From Defluviicoccus sp. (lineage in GTDB: Bacteria > Pseudomonadota > Alphaproteobacteria > MPNO01), in assembly GCA_022826125.1 (NCBI GenBank), contig JAJDVM010000231.1, positions 1 to 64,000 of the forward strand: a DNA stretch of 64,000 bases, given 5' to 3'. Below are positions 1 to 8,623 of this stretch, one piece after another (positions within the stretch are counted from its first letter, which is position 1; the number at the start of each line of letters is the position of its first letter). The position numbers were made by a program, and so were the translations under genes. The notes under the pieces are model-generated. The model was given only the letters and a program-made list of their open reading frames with translations, was not told the origin of the DNA and ran no database searches.

Positions 1-279
1 GGACCGGACACATGGCCGGCATGCCAGCAGGCCGCCCGGCAGTATCGCGAACACGCGGACGGCATGACCGCACCATCGGCGGCACTGCAACCCGGCGCGG
101 CCCACGGATGGCGCGTCGACGGCGGCCTCCAACCCGGCCCCGACCGGGACGGGCAGGTCTTCGCGTTGTTCGGCCGGCGCCCGGACGTCATCGGCTGGGC
201 CGCAACCGTCGACGGCCGTCCGAGCCCGGACCTCCTCCCCAGGGTCCGACATTTCCAGCCGGATGAACCCGGGCGATAA
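1..279 (+). CDS. C-terminal end of an unrecognised protein (partial)
   Basis: An open frame enters from the left edge and stops at 277-279, giving 92 residues without a start codon in the window; an internal ATG at 64 could give a 71-residue product. The peptide is rich in Gly, Pro, Asp and Arg with no motif I recognise. It converges with the primase-helicase gene, leaving only 13 bases between the two stops. It may be the true tail of an upstream gene or just an open frame in GC-rich DNA. Confidence 0.35.
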   Translation, partial: GPDTWPACQQAARQYREHADGMTAPSAALQPGAAHGWRVDGGLQPGPDRDGQVFALFGRRPDVIGWAATVDGRPSPDLLPRVRHFQPDEPGR

Positions 280-292
280 CGCTCACCGGTAT

Positions 293-2881
293 TCACACCG
301 ACTGGCTCAATGAAGAACCGTCGTTCCCGGGATATTCGACGGCGTAGCCCAGGCTCTCGTATCCCTTGACGCGTCTTGCGCTCATGCGTCGGAGCGCCGG
401 CACGGCATCGTCGACATAGTCGTAGACCAGCGCCTCGCGCTTTTCGGGATGCAGCCGGTGCAGGCGGCCGACATATTGGGCGAGCGTGCCGCGCCAGGAG
501 ATCGGCATCGCGAGCATCAACGTGTCCAGCCGGGCGTCGTCGAACCCCTCCCCTGCATACCGCCCGGTGGCGACCAGCACCCGCTCCTCGCGGTCCGGGA
601 TTTCTTCCAGAAGCTGCCGCATCTCGCGCAGCCGCCGCGTACCCAGCCCTCCCCGAAGAAGCACCACGTTGCGCGCGAAGCGCCCGAGCCGGTCGGCGAA
701 ATACTCCGCATGGGCGGCGCGCTCGGTGAGCAGGATCGGAGAGCGTCCCTCCTCCAGTGCCGCCAGCACATCCTCGAATATCAGCGTGTTGCGCGCCTCG
801 TCCTCCGCCAAGGCCCCGTAGATCTGCTGGATCGGCGTGCGTTCTCCGTCCATCCCGTCGGGAAGCCGGAACGCGGTCGGTCGCAGCACCGCCCGGTGGA
901 GGAACGGCCGGCGCCGCGCTTCCGCCTTGGCCCCCGCACGAAAGCGGACCGGGCCGCACTGCATGAAGACGATCGGGTGGTGGCCGTCCCGGCGCGTGAC
1001 CGTGGCGGACAGGCCGAGAACGTATTTCGCCTTCGAGCGGCGAGCCACCGCCTCGAAGCTTACGGCGGAGAGATGATGGCATTCATCGACCACAAGATGT
1101 CCGTAATCGGCGACGATGTCGTTCACCGTCCCCTTCCGCACCAGGCTCTGGATCGTGGCGATATCGACGATACCGCCGGGTTTGCGCCGCCCGCCCCCGA
1201 TCCGTCCGATCGAGGAGGGCGGGAGATCGAGGAACGCGCGGAGTCTCGCCGCCCACTGGTCCAGCAGCTGTCGGCGGTGGACCAGAACCAGCGTGTTGAC
1301 GCCGCGCGCGGCGATCGCCGAGGCGGCGACCACGGTCTTGCCGAAACCGGTCGCCGCGGCGAGCACGCCGATCTCGTCCGCCAGCAACGCGCCGGCGGCC
1401 TTCTCCTGTTCGCCGCTCAGCCTGCCGAGAAAAGCGGTGTCGATGGTCCGCCCGGAATTGCGCTCGTCGCACAGATCGAGCTCGATACCGAGTTCGCCAA
1501 ACAGGTTTTCCATCTCCGTTTGGCAGCCGCGCGGCAGCGCGACATGGTGCGACAGCAACTCGGCGCAGGCGATAATGCGGGGGATGCCGAAGGTCGAACG
1601 CCGCATCGCCTGTGCACGGTAGAATTCCGGGTTCTGAAAGGCTGCAAGTCGCACCAGACGGTCGACCAGGGCCGGCGGCAGCCCGGCACGGGGGATGTAG
1701 AGCTGGTCGCCCAGCACCGCATCGACCCGCGCCGGCAGCGGCCCGGTGACCGGAAGCGGTGGCCGGCACCGCGACGGCGGCGCTGTCCAGGGTGTCTCGT
1801 CTTCCACAGCACCGGACTCCGATCCGAGGTCGTCCTGCGGAAGGCGGAGCCCGACGATACGCCCCTGACGGGCGGCGTCATCGACGATCGCCTCCGTCTC
1901 ACCCGGCGTGAGGCGACGCAGCGCGGACAGGAACGCCCATTGGTCGTCGTACGGCTCAAACGCTTCGTCGATGAAGACACTGTTGCCGCTCTCGCGCGGT
2001 ACGCCCTGCAGGGGCAACGCGATCAGATTGCCGAAACCGCCGTCGGGCACCGTGTCCTGGCTGGGGAACAACCGGTCGTAGGATCGGAATCCGATATCGG
2101 GGTTGCGTACCGTGACTTCGGTGAGAAGATGCGATCCTAGGCGCCGGGCGAGAAGCGCGGGTATCGGCTCCGTAAAGAAGACCCAGACATGACCGCCATG
2201 GCCCGAGCGCGAACGCTCCAGCGCCGCCGGCACGCCCTTCGATCGGCAGGCCGCGAGGAACGCCGCGGCATCCACCTGCCATCGGTCCTTGTCGAAGTCC
2301 GCAGCAAGAAACCGGCAGGTGCCATCGAGCAGCAATGGGTAGATCCCGACGGTCGTGCGGCCGCGCAGGTGATCGGCGATCGCCGCGTCGCCCAGCGCGA
2401 AGAAATCCCGATTGGGACAGGCGCCGCACCCGATCTTCGGCTTGCCGCAGATGTTGGGCTTCCACTCGTTGGCGCATACCGGCGCGTATCCCGCCTTGCC
2501 GGTGCGGGGGTTCTCCCAGCGCTTCGCGAACACGTCGTCGCGGCCGCGGAAGAGCGAGCGGAACAGCGTTATCTTGTCCGCGGCCGGAGAGCCGCCGGTT
2601 ATCGGGCCGGCGGGCGGACCGCCCCCTGGCGCGGCCTCCATGGCACTCTCGATCTCGTCGAGTTGCCTCTCGAGCCTGGCTCTTTCCTCCGCGAGTCGAG
2701 CCAGGCGCGCACGAATTCTCCCGGCCTTGTGTCCCCCCGTGCCCCGACTTGCCGCGGCGACGTCCGGCTCCGTTGCCGCAGGACGGGGCTTCCCGCCCTG
2801 GAGGCGAGCCGCCTCGTGAACCGACAGATCGGAGCGCGCGGTCGTCGAGCCCGGGCCGTTGCCGATCCTTGCGGACATCAT
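293..2881 (-). CDS. AEP primase fused to SF2 helicase (TOTE-conflict type)
   Basis: This 862-residue protein joins an archaeo-eukaryotic primase-like domain to a superfamily 2 helicase. Residues about 110-345 form the primase part: a Cys cluster (about C136, C145, C152, C155), the DFDKD acidic motif at 195-199, SGHGGHVW at 226-233 and RLFPSQD at 270-276. The helicase follows with Walker A ATGFGKT (about 510-516), DECH (599-602), SAT (625-627) and motif VI QYVGRLHR (about 802-809). Residues 50-82 look coiled-coil. Families with this architecture are catalogued as TOTE conflict-system primases, thought to act against invading DNA. The start at 2881 is chosen because it makes an ATGA overlap with the upstream HEAT gene; a start 19 codons earlier is possible. 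All helicase motifs look intact. The antiviral role is inferred from family and context. Confidence 0.85.
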   Translation of the reverse strand: MMSARIGNGPGSTTARSDLSVHEAARLQGGKPRPAATEPDVAAASRGTGGHKAGRIRARLARLAEERARLERQLDEIESAMEAAPGGGPPAGPITGGSPAADKITLFRSLFRGRDDVFAKRWENPRTGKAGYAPVCANEWKPNICGKPKIGCGACPNRDFFALGDAAIADHLRGRTTVGIYPLLLDGTCRFLAADFDKDRWQVDAAAFLAACRSKGVPAALERSRSGHGGHVWVFFTEPIPALLARRLGSHLLTEVTVRNPDIGFRSYDRLFPSQDTVPDGGFGNLIALPLQGVPRESGNSVFIDEAFEPYDDQWAFLSALRRLTPGETEAIVDDAARQGRIVGLRLPQDDLGSESGAVEDETPWTAPPSRCRPPLPVTGPLPARVDAVLGDQLYIPRAGLPPALVDRLVRLAAFQNPEFYRAQAMRRSTFGIPRIIACAELLSHHVALPRGCQTEMENLFGELGIELDLCDERNSGRTIDTAFLGRLSGEQEKAAGALLADEIGVLAAATGFGKTVVAASAIAARGVNTLVLVHRRQLLDQWAARLRAFLDLPPSSIGRIGGGRRKPGGIVDIATIQSLVRKGTVNDIVADYGHLVVDECHHLSAVSFEAVARRSKAKYVLGLSATVTRRDGHHPIVFMQCGPVRFRAGAKAEARRRPFLHRAVLRPTAFRLPDGMDGERTPIQQIYGALAEDEARNTLIFEDVLAALEEGRSPILLTERAAHAEYFADRLGRFARNVVLLRGGLGTRRLREMRQLLEEIPDREERVLVATGRYAGEGFDDARLDTLMLAMPISWRGTLAQYVGRLHRLHPEKREALVYDYVDDAVPALRRMSARRVKGYESLGYAVEYPGNDGSSLSQSV

Positions 2882-3720
2882 GTCCCGGTGGAAACCTCTC
2901 GCTCCAGTCTCCGGGCAAGCCGCGCTGCCCTCGGGCATTCCATATCGCGGAGGACATCGATCACGGTGCCGACGAGCGCCGGGTTTCCGGCGACGCAGCG
3001 TCCAAGATGGACGATCGTGTCCTCATCCGGGATCGCCGCCAAGGCGTGGATCAACGCCTTCTCGGGAGACCGTTGGAGCTCTTCGAGCAGCGTCTTCCTC
3101 GCCTCCGCATGTCCGCGATGGGCCAGCATGATCGCCGCCGTGCGGCGGATTTCCGGCGTTCGGTCGAAGAGTCCCATGCGCAGCCTTTCGGCGGGAACCC
3201 TGGCCCTGTCCGCGAGGGCGAAGGCGCAGCCACGCACCGTCGCATCCGCGTGGTCCAGAAGCGGGGCCACGAACCACGTCGGCAGGGCAAGGCCCGCGCG
3301 CGCAGCCGCTTGCAGCGCGACCGGAAAGGTTGAAGCGGGCAGGTTCCGCAACAGAATCCGACGGAGGGTGGCGCGCGCCTCTGAGCTGTCCAGTTGCGTC
3401 AGCGTCTCAAGGACCGCGATCTGCTCGGCAAGCGGTTTCTCGATGCCGAAGCCGGCGAAGCGTCGCCACAGAGCCTCCAGCGCCGGCACCGCTCCTCCGA
3501 ACGACCGGACGGCGATCTCCGAACAGACGGTCCTTACGTCCGTCGGACCCACGTCTTCAAGCAGAGCGATCAGGGTTTCGTCGTCGAGCGTGTCGACCTG
3601 AGGGATGATGGTCCGCGCAGGCTCCGACGGACGACGCGAAACATCGTCTCGGCCGCGCCCGTCGAACAGATCGGGCTGGTATTGTGCAGACGCGCGTCCC
3701 GCGGATGGCCGAGTGTCCAT
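2878..3720 (-). CDS. HEAT-repeat-like protein, partner of primase-helicase
   Basis: This 280-residue protein is made almost wholly of amphipathic helical pairs with the HEAT-like pattern (for example TVRGCAFALADRARV and EIRRTAAIMLAHRGHAEAR), preceded by a roughly 45-residue flexible N-terminus containing QPDLFDG. HEAT arrays are usually protein- or nucleic-acid-binding scaffolds; no catalytic motif is visible. Its TGA overlaps the ATG of the primase-helicase (ATGA at 2878-2881), so the two are very likely one translationally coupled operon and may act as a complex. The ATG at 3720 has no strong Shine-Dalgarno. Upstream lies an integrase remnant whose frame reads through into this gene in another frame. 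The exact function is unknown. Confidence 0.7.
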   Translation of the reverse strand: MDTRPSAGRASAQYQPDLFDGRGRDDVSRRPSEPARTIIPQVDTLDDETLIALLEDVGPTDVRTVCSEIAVRSFGGAVPALEALWRRFAGFGIEKPLAEQIAVLETLTQLDSSEARATLRRILLRNLPASTFPVALQAAARAGLALPTWFVAPLLDHADATVRGCAFALADRARVPAERLRMGLFDRTPEIRRTAAIMLAHRGHAEARKTLLEELQRSPEKALIHALAAIPDEDTIVHLGRCVAGNPALVGTVIDVLRDMECPRAARLARRLEREVSTGT

Positions 3721-3977
3721 CGGTGAAGCATACCGTCCGTCGGACTCACGGGGTAGCCGGGATGACGAAAACCGGAAGTCTCGATCGCCGGGGATCGCCG
3801 GTTCGGACCAAAAGTGGAGCGGCCGTTTCCGGCCATATCCCCTCGCTGCGCAGTCGATCTGATGTCGGGATCGGAATCGTTTGCCTCAGCGACCTTGTTC
3901 TGTCGAGACGCTCCGTCCGCTGGGGTTTCCAATCCACGCTGCCGATCGGGAAACCCGTTGGCAGACGGCCGTTCTAC

Positions 3978-4223
3978 CAGCCCGATCAAATCCGCGACCG
4001 CCTGCCCAACTCTCTCTGCAGCCCTTTCGATGTCTCGGTCTCCCAGATGAGCGTATCTGAGCGTCATGCCGGTATCGGCATGTCCAAGCAGGCGCGAGAC
4101 CACCGGCACCGGCACGCCGTTCATCACCGCGTGGCTCGCGTGCGTGTGGCGGAGATCGTGAAGGCGTACATCCTCGATGCCCGCCTCCTTCCGGACCCGA
4201 TACCAGAGATTGAGATCGCCGCC
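3978..4223 (-). pseudogene. Tyrosine recombinase C-terminal fragment
   Basis: About 82 codons match the C-terminal catalytic end of the intact integrase at 6234-7379: RLHDLRHTHASHAV, VPVVSRLLGH, MTLRYAHLGDRDIE and AAERVGQ are all present. The HxxR box and the GH...Y box survive, but the N-terminal domain and the first catalytic Arg region are gone. The fragment has lost the stop codon used by the intact copy, so its frame runs on to about 3570. It lies in the same orientation as the intact copy and is similar at DNA level, so the two could act as direct repeats in recombination. Confidence 0.85.
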
Positions 4224-4228
4224 GCGGG

Positions 4229-4483
4229 GTGCCGAATCCGCGGGACAGCCGACGCGGCGTGTTCGTCGCCTTGTTGAAATGGCGTCGACGGCGGCTCTTG
4301 AGGTACCTGTTCCGACTTTGCCTTCTGAGCGTCGTGCTCGGCGGGGTGCTTGTTGCGATTTGGCGGCAAACGGAAATCAGAAGGCTGGTGTTCGACGCCA
4401 CGCTGGAATTGGGAATCGGACGATGCGAGCTGTACCTGGACAGGAAACGCAACCTCGTGGATTGGAAGTGCTATCGCAGATAG
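4229..4483 (+). CDS. Possible small single-pass membrane protein
   Basis: An 84-residue frame starts at GTG 4229; an in-frame GTG at 4259 would give 74 residues. A basic stretch (KWRRRRLLR) is followed by a hydrophobic segment LFRLCLLSVVLGGVLVAIW that could be one transmembrane helix with the N-terminus inside, then a soluble tail with two Cys. No family is recognised. It lies opposite and beside the broken integrase end, so it could also be a chance frame. Confidence 0.35.
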   Translation: MPNPRDSRRGVFVALLKWRRRRLLRYLFRLCLLSVVLGGVLVAIWRQTEIRRLVFDATLELGIGRCELYLDRKRNLVDWKCYRR

Positions 4484-4647
4484 GCTCTGCCCTCCTGCGT
4501 CGTGCTTTCCGGTGACGCCGTGCTTGGGTCAGGTGTTGCCCGGGACCGGGGAAGCGGCTGCGTCCCCTCCGGGTCCAGCCCGACGGCGCGCGGTCCCGGG
4601 AAGCTCCGCGCACGACGCGACGGTGGGATCCTCGAACCATCCGGCCT

Positions 4648-5367
4648 TCATCGATCCAGGTGCCGGATGGAACCGAGATCCCAAACCATCTTCTCCACTC
4701 TCTCCCTGTCCGGCATCGACGCCAGGGCCGGATCGGGTTCGCCCTCGCCACGGAGCCGGCGCCAGAAAGCCTTGGGGCCGAACGCCATCACTGCTTCCCC
4801 GTCCCAATGGTGTTCCGCCTCGTGCGAACGGTCCCAGCGGTCGGCGATGACCAGCGCGCCGCGAACCGGAATGGAGCTGTCGAGATGGCGCCGGACCCGG
4901 CGGACGTTTCGCGCCACCTGTCGCAACGCGAGACGAAACCGTCGCTTGCTCAGCCATCTCGATTTGGTTTCCACCACCCAGATGGCGGACGGGGTCATCA
5001 CCACGTGATCGACGTTGCCCGACCCGCCAAGGGCTTCCTTCACATCGTGAGCGAACGCGCAACCGGGCCGTGAGAGAGCATGTTCGACCAAGTCTCCAAC
5101 GAGGCGCTCCCCCTGCAGCCCACGTCCCCAGGTCGCATCGATCCGTCGGAGGATCAGGTAGAAGATGCAAAGCGACAGGGCCACTGCGACCAGGGCCGCA
5201 GCCGACCAGCGGGTGCCGGATTCGCCGTCGAAGAACTCGAGGCCCCGGATCGCGAACCCCAGGCTGAAGCCGGCGAGAGCCATAAAGAACATGGCGGCGG
5301 ATGCGCCACGGTACAGGATCTCGGCCTGGAGCCAGTTTCCAGCCGAATTCTTCCGTCCCCTCGACAT
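4648..5367 (-). CDS. Membrane-anchored NERD-domain protein
   Basis: This 239-residue protein has two predicted transmembrane helices (about 22-40 and 55-74) followed by a NERD (nuclease-related) domain at about 80-190. The nuclease-like signature is visible: GLQGE near 83-87, NVDHVV at 118-123 and VVETKS at 131-136, giving the D...ExK arrangement of PD-(D/E)xK folds. NERD domains are found in proteins thought to process DNA, often on plasmids and mobile elements. The start at 5367 is set by GGAGG ten bases upstream and by the start of the hydrophobic region. It lies between a broken and an intact integrase, so it is probably cargo of the mobile region. Nuclease activity is inferred. Confidence 0.75.
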   Translation of the reverse strand: MSRGRKNSAGNWLQAEILYRGASAAMFFMALAGFSLGFAIRGLEFFDGESGTRWSAAALVAVALSLCIFYLILRRIDATWGRGLQGERLVGDLVEHALSRPGCAFAHDVKEALGGSGNVDHVVMTPSAIWVVETKSRWLSKRRFRLALRQVARNVRRVRRHLDSSIPVRGALVIADRWDRSHEAEHHWDGEAVMAFGPKAFWRRLRGEGEPDPALASMPDRERVEKMVWDLGSIRHLDR

Positions 5368-5619
5368 GTTCCGGTAATCCTCCGCTCGGTCCGCTCTTCC
5401 GTTACGGTCTCGGTCGACCATACGGCGTCGGGCGGTTCGGCGGCAACCCGCGGCTTCGGCCAGGGTGGTATGCCGGAGTCCCAAATCATGACGGCGCTCG
5501 AAGCCCAGTTGGGTATCAGCTTCACGGCGACCGAGGAGAGGGGCGCCAGCGGCGGCAGGCCGGCCTTCGGAGGTCGGGCCGCCGGTCAAGCTTCGACGGC
5601 AGGGTGGAGCCGCCGCTGA

Positions 5620-6195
5620 CGGCAGCGGTTCCCCATGCCGCGCTACACCATCGCCACCGAGGGCGGCGGCAGTGTGACGCCTAAGGCCGAGATCGGCGGC
5701 GGCATCGCCTGGACCGATCCGACGATCGGGCTCTCGCCCGACCTCTCGGGCCGGACACTGATCGCGCACGGCAACGACGATCTGGAGGACCGGGGCTTCG
5801 CCGCCTCGCTCGCCTTCGATCCGAACCCTGGCACCGAGCGCGGGGCGTCGCTCTCGCTCACCCAGGACTGGGGCGGATCGGCGCGGGCCGGTCTCGACGC
5901 GCTGTTCGCGACCGGCCCGCTGGCCGACCGTACCGGTATCGGCGAGGCGGAGAGCCGCTGGCGGGCGGAGGCGGCCTGGAGCTTCCCGGCCTTCTCGGGA
6001 CGCTTCACCGGCAGCCCGCATGTCGGGCTGGGGCTTGCCACGGGCGCGCGCGGCTACACGCTCGGCTGGCGGCTCTCGCCGGCGGCCAATGACAACGTGC
6101 CCGATCTCTCCTTCGGCGTGAAGGGGACACGGCGCGAGGGCGACCGTGCCGAGCCCGCGCACGATGTGCGCCTCGGAGCCACCATGGGATGGTGA
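5620..6195 (+). pseudogene. Stranded C-terminal beta-barrel fragment
   Basis: About 190 codons, with the first ATG at 5635, encode a protein made of short alternating strands ending in Trp, with segments such as DRGFAASLAFDPNP, LSLTQDWGG and GSPHVGLGLATGARGYTLGW. This resembles the last part of the outer-membrane barrel in large alphaproteobacterial autotransporter or cadherin-like surface proteins. An in-frame TGA at 5617 blocks extension upstream, and there is no signal peptide, passenger or start region, so it is probably a decayed gene tail moved here with the mobile region. A free-standing expressed product seems unlikely. Confidence 0.65.
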
Positions 6196-6233
6196 GGCGG
6201 CGGGCCGGCAGGGGCGATGGGCAGCGCGGCGGT

Positions 6234-7379
6234 CTACAACCCTATTTTCGCCGCGATTTCCTGCCCGACCCTTTCCGCCGCCGCCTCGATGTCCCTGTCC
6301 CCGAGATGGGCGTAGCGCATGGTCATCTTGACGTTGGAATGCCCGAGCAGGCGCGAGACCACCGGCACCGGCACGCCGTTCATCACCGCGTGGCTGGCCA
6401 GCGTGTGCCGGAGGTCGTGAAGCCTGACGTCCTCGATGCCCGCCTCGCTCCGGACCCGGTACCAGAGCTCGATGTCGTGGTGGCGCGGCCGGGACGGATC
6501 GCGCGGGGACGGAAACACGAACGGGCTTTCCCCTCTCGGCTGGCGGTCGAGAACTTGCCGTGCCTGAGAATTCAGCGGAACCGTTCGCGGCCCGGTCTTG
6601 CCATCGGCCAACATCAACACGTCGCCCTGGACCTCCGACCAGCGCAGCCGGACGATTTCGCCCCTGCGGCAGCCGGTCAGAAGCAGAAGACGGATGATAT
6701 CGGCCTGGGGGCGGCTGCTCTTGCGGGTCTGGCGGTCCAGCACCCGGTGCAGACGGCCGATTTCCTCGCGCGACAGGAAACGCGTGAGCTTGGGACGCCG
6801 GTTCTTCTTCACGCCCCGCGTCGGATTGGTCTCGATATAACCGCGGGCGATCGCGAAATTCATGATCTGCCGGAGAATGCTCAAGGTGCGGTTGGCGCCG
6901 CCCGGCGAGGTCCGGCTGTACGCATCGAACCAGCGCCCGACCTCCTCCGGGGCGATGCGGTCAAGAGGCTTGGACCCGAAGGCCGGCAGGACCCAACGAT
7001 CGAGCACGATCCGGGCCTTTACCTTTGTCGACGGCTTGTAGCGATCGAAATGCGCCTCCTTCCAGGGTCCCTCGACGAAATCGCGGAACAGCGGCATATC
7101 CCGTTTCCGATCGCCGGCTTCCTCGGGATCGGGATTCGCCTTTCGCGCATGGCATTCCCGGCGGACCTCGTCGATGCCCTTCGTCGACACCGGCCCGAGC
7201 GAAATGCGTCGCGACCCGCCGAGAGACTGCCGCAACAGGATATAGCTCTTCCCGCCGGTCGGTCTCACCCGCACGCCGAGACCGGAGACGGCGCTGTCCC
7301 AGACGGTATACTCCTGCTCGCGGGTTCGGAGACGGGCGATGGCGGCGTCGGTGAGACGCCTGCGTTCCTTCCCGGCCAT
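6234..7379 (-). CDS. Tyrosine-type recombinase/integrase
   Basis: This 381-residue integrase has an N-terminal arm-binding region (about 1-90), a core-binding SAM-like domain (about 95-185) and a catalytic domain. The catalytic residues are visible: Arg in TGCRRGEIVRLRW, the HxxR box in RLHDLRHTLASHAV, and His plus Tyr in LLGHSNVKMTMRYAHL. It should cut and rejoin DNA at attachment sites to insert or excise an element. It is the second gene of a tandem pair, three bases after the other recombinase. A fragment of a close relative lies at 3978-4223 and a relic of a third at 56081-56227. Confidence 0.93.
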   Translation of the reverse strand: MAGKERRRLTDAAIARLRTREQEYTVWDSAVSGLGVRVRPTGGKSYILLRQSLGGSRRISLGPVSTKGIDEVRRECHARKANPDPEEAGDRKRDMPLFRDFVEGPWKEAHFDRYKPSTKVKARIVLDRWVLPAFGSKPLDRIAPEEVGRWFDAYSRTSPGGANRTLSILRQIMNFAIARGYIETNPTRGVKKNRRPKLTRFLSREEIGRLHRVLDRQTRKSSRPQADIIRLLLLTGCRRGEIVRLRWSEVQGDVLMLADGKTGPRTVPLNSQARQVLDRQPRGESPFVFPSPRDPSRPRHHDIELWYRVRSEAGIEDVRLHDLRHTLASHAVMNGVPVPVVSRLLGHSNVKMTMRYAHLGDRDIEAAAERVGQEIAAKIGL

Positions 7380-7382
7380 CGG

Positions 7383-8504
7383 TCAGTTCCCCAGGATCGC
7401 GCCGAGCGTCTCCGCGGCCTCCAGCGCGGCCGCGTCGGCGGGATGCGTGTATTTGAGGGTGGTTTCGGGATTGGCGTGTCCGAGCAGCCGCCCGATGACG
7501 AGGACCGTTTCGCCCTGCCCGAGCGCGATGCTGGCGTGCGTGTGCCTGAGATCGTGAAGCCGCACATCCTCCAGGTCCGCCTCGGCGCGGAGCCGCCGCC
7601 AGAAGCGCTCGAGCCAGTACGCGCTCACGGGGCGGTCACCGGCTGTCCCCTGAAATACCCAGCGGCCGGTCCGCTCGAGCGAATCGAGGACCCGCCTCGC
7701 CGGGTCCGACAGCCATACGGTGCGTGGACCGGTTTTCGAATCGCGGAGGAAGACATGGCCTTCGCGGTAGTCGGACCAGCGCAAGCCCAGGATCTCCCCC
7801 TTGCGGCATCCGGTCAGCAGAAGAAGGCGGATGGCGGCGACCTGCCGCGCGTTCCGTTGGGAACATGCCGACAGTTTCCGGGACAGCCGGCGTATCTCCT
7901 CATCGGACAGAAAGCGCTCGCGGCCCTTGCGGCGGTAGCGCCGGATGCCTCCGCAGGGGTTGGAGCCCTCCGGTCGCAGGCCCATCGCCTCGGCCTCCTT
8001 CATGATCACCGACAGCACGGGCATCGACCGGTCGGCGGCAACCGGCGTCGCGTGCAGGGATGCGAACCAGCTCCGCACCTCGCGACGGTCGATGTCGGAG
8101 ACCGGGCGTCCCGCGAAATACGGCAGGAGCTGGTTCTTCAGGTAGTAGCGGTTGACCTTCAGCGTCCTCGGTTTCCAGAGCCGTTGGTATCGTTCGAGTA
8201 CGGTCTCGGCGACGGCCTCGAAGAGGGTCTCGTCGGGTCGAGGAAGCGCGCGCTCGCCACGCCGGATCGCGGCCAGCGTCTCGACGGCATGGAATCGCGC
8301 CTCCTTCACGCTCAGTGTCTCGACATCGCCGACGATCTTCCAGACGCGCTTTCCGCGATGCTGGCAATGGACGAAGAAACGCTTGCCGCCCGAGGGCAGC
8401 ACCCGGACGCCGAAGCCCTTCAACCTGGCGTCACGAACATCGTAGGAGGACTTGCGGGGTCTGAGGGCGGTTACGCGGGCATCGGTGAGGTTGGTCCTGG
8501 GCAT
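7383..8504 (-). CDS. Tyrosine-type recombinase/integrase (first of tandem pair)
   Basis: This 373-residue integrase has the same domain order as its neighbour but a clearly different sequence. Catalytic residues are present: Arg in TGCRKGEILGLRW, RLHDLRHTHAS, and LLGHANPETTLKYTHP with the nucleophile Tyr. The N-terminal arm domain (about 1-80) begins LTDARVTALRP. Only three bases separate its stop from the next recombinase's start, so both are probably made from one transcript and may act together on one element. The gene starts about 100 bp from the broken alcohol dehydrogenase, the usual position of an integrase next to its attachment site. Confidence 0.93.
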   Translation of the reverse strand: MPRTNLTDARVTALRPRKSSYDVRDARLKGFGVRVLPSGGKRFFVHCQHRGKRVWKIVGDVETLSVKEARFHAVETLAAIRRGERALPRPDETLFEAVAETVLERYQRLWKPRTLKVNRYYLKNQLLPYFAGRPVSDIDRREVRSWFASLHATPVAADRSMPVLSVIMKEAEAMGLRPEGSNPCGGIRRYRRKGRERFLSDEEIRRLSRKLSACSQRNARQVAAIRLLLLTGCRKGEILGLRWSDYREGHVFLRDSKTGPRTVWLSDPARRVLDSLERTGRWVFQGTAGDRPVSAYWLERFWRRLRAEADLEDVRLHDLRHTHASIALGQGETVLVIGRLLGHANPETTLKYTHPADAAALEAAETLGAILGN

Positions 8505-8600
8505 TTCCGTCTCCCGGTTGCGGTTGCAGACCGGGGAACGAACGGTTGCGCGATCCGTGCCCCAGTTGCAGAATTCGGGAGAGAAAAACGACCCTGTATC

Positions 8601-8623
8601 AACTAGTTAGCACCGAAAGGTGC
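8601..8623. other. Dyads at the island/chromosome junction (candidate att core)
   Basis: Where the alcohol dehydrogenase frame breaks off there are two adjacent palindromes: AACTAGTT at 8601-8608 and GCACC-GAAA-GGTGC at 8610-8623. The TAG that ends the truncated gene lies in the first one. Being next to the integrase pair and a broken gene makes this a candidate recombination site. No second copy is visible in the window, so the other end of the element would have to lie left of position 1. This is inference from context. Confidence 0.4.

Noticed and set aside
8505-8602. tRNA gene as an integration target beside the integrases
   Set aside because: No cloverleaf arms or T-loop motif are seen; the insertion appears to be in a protein-coding gene.
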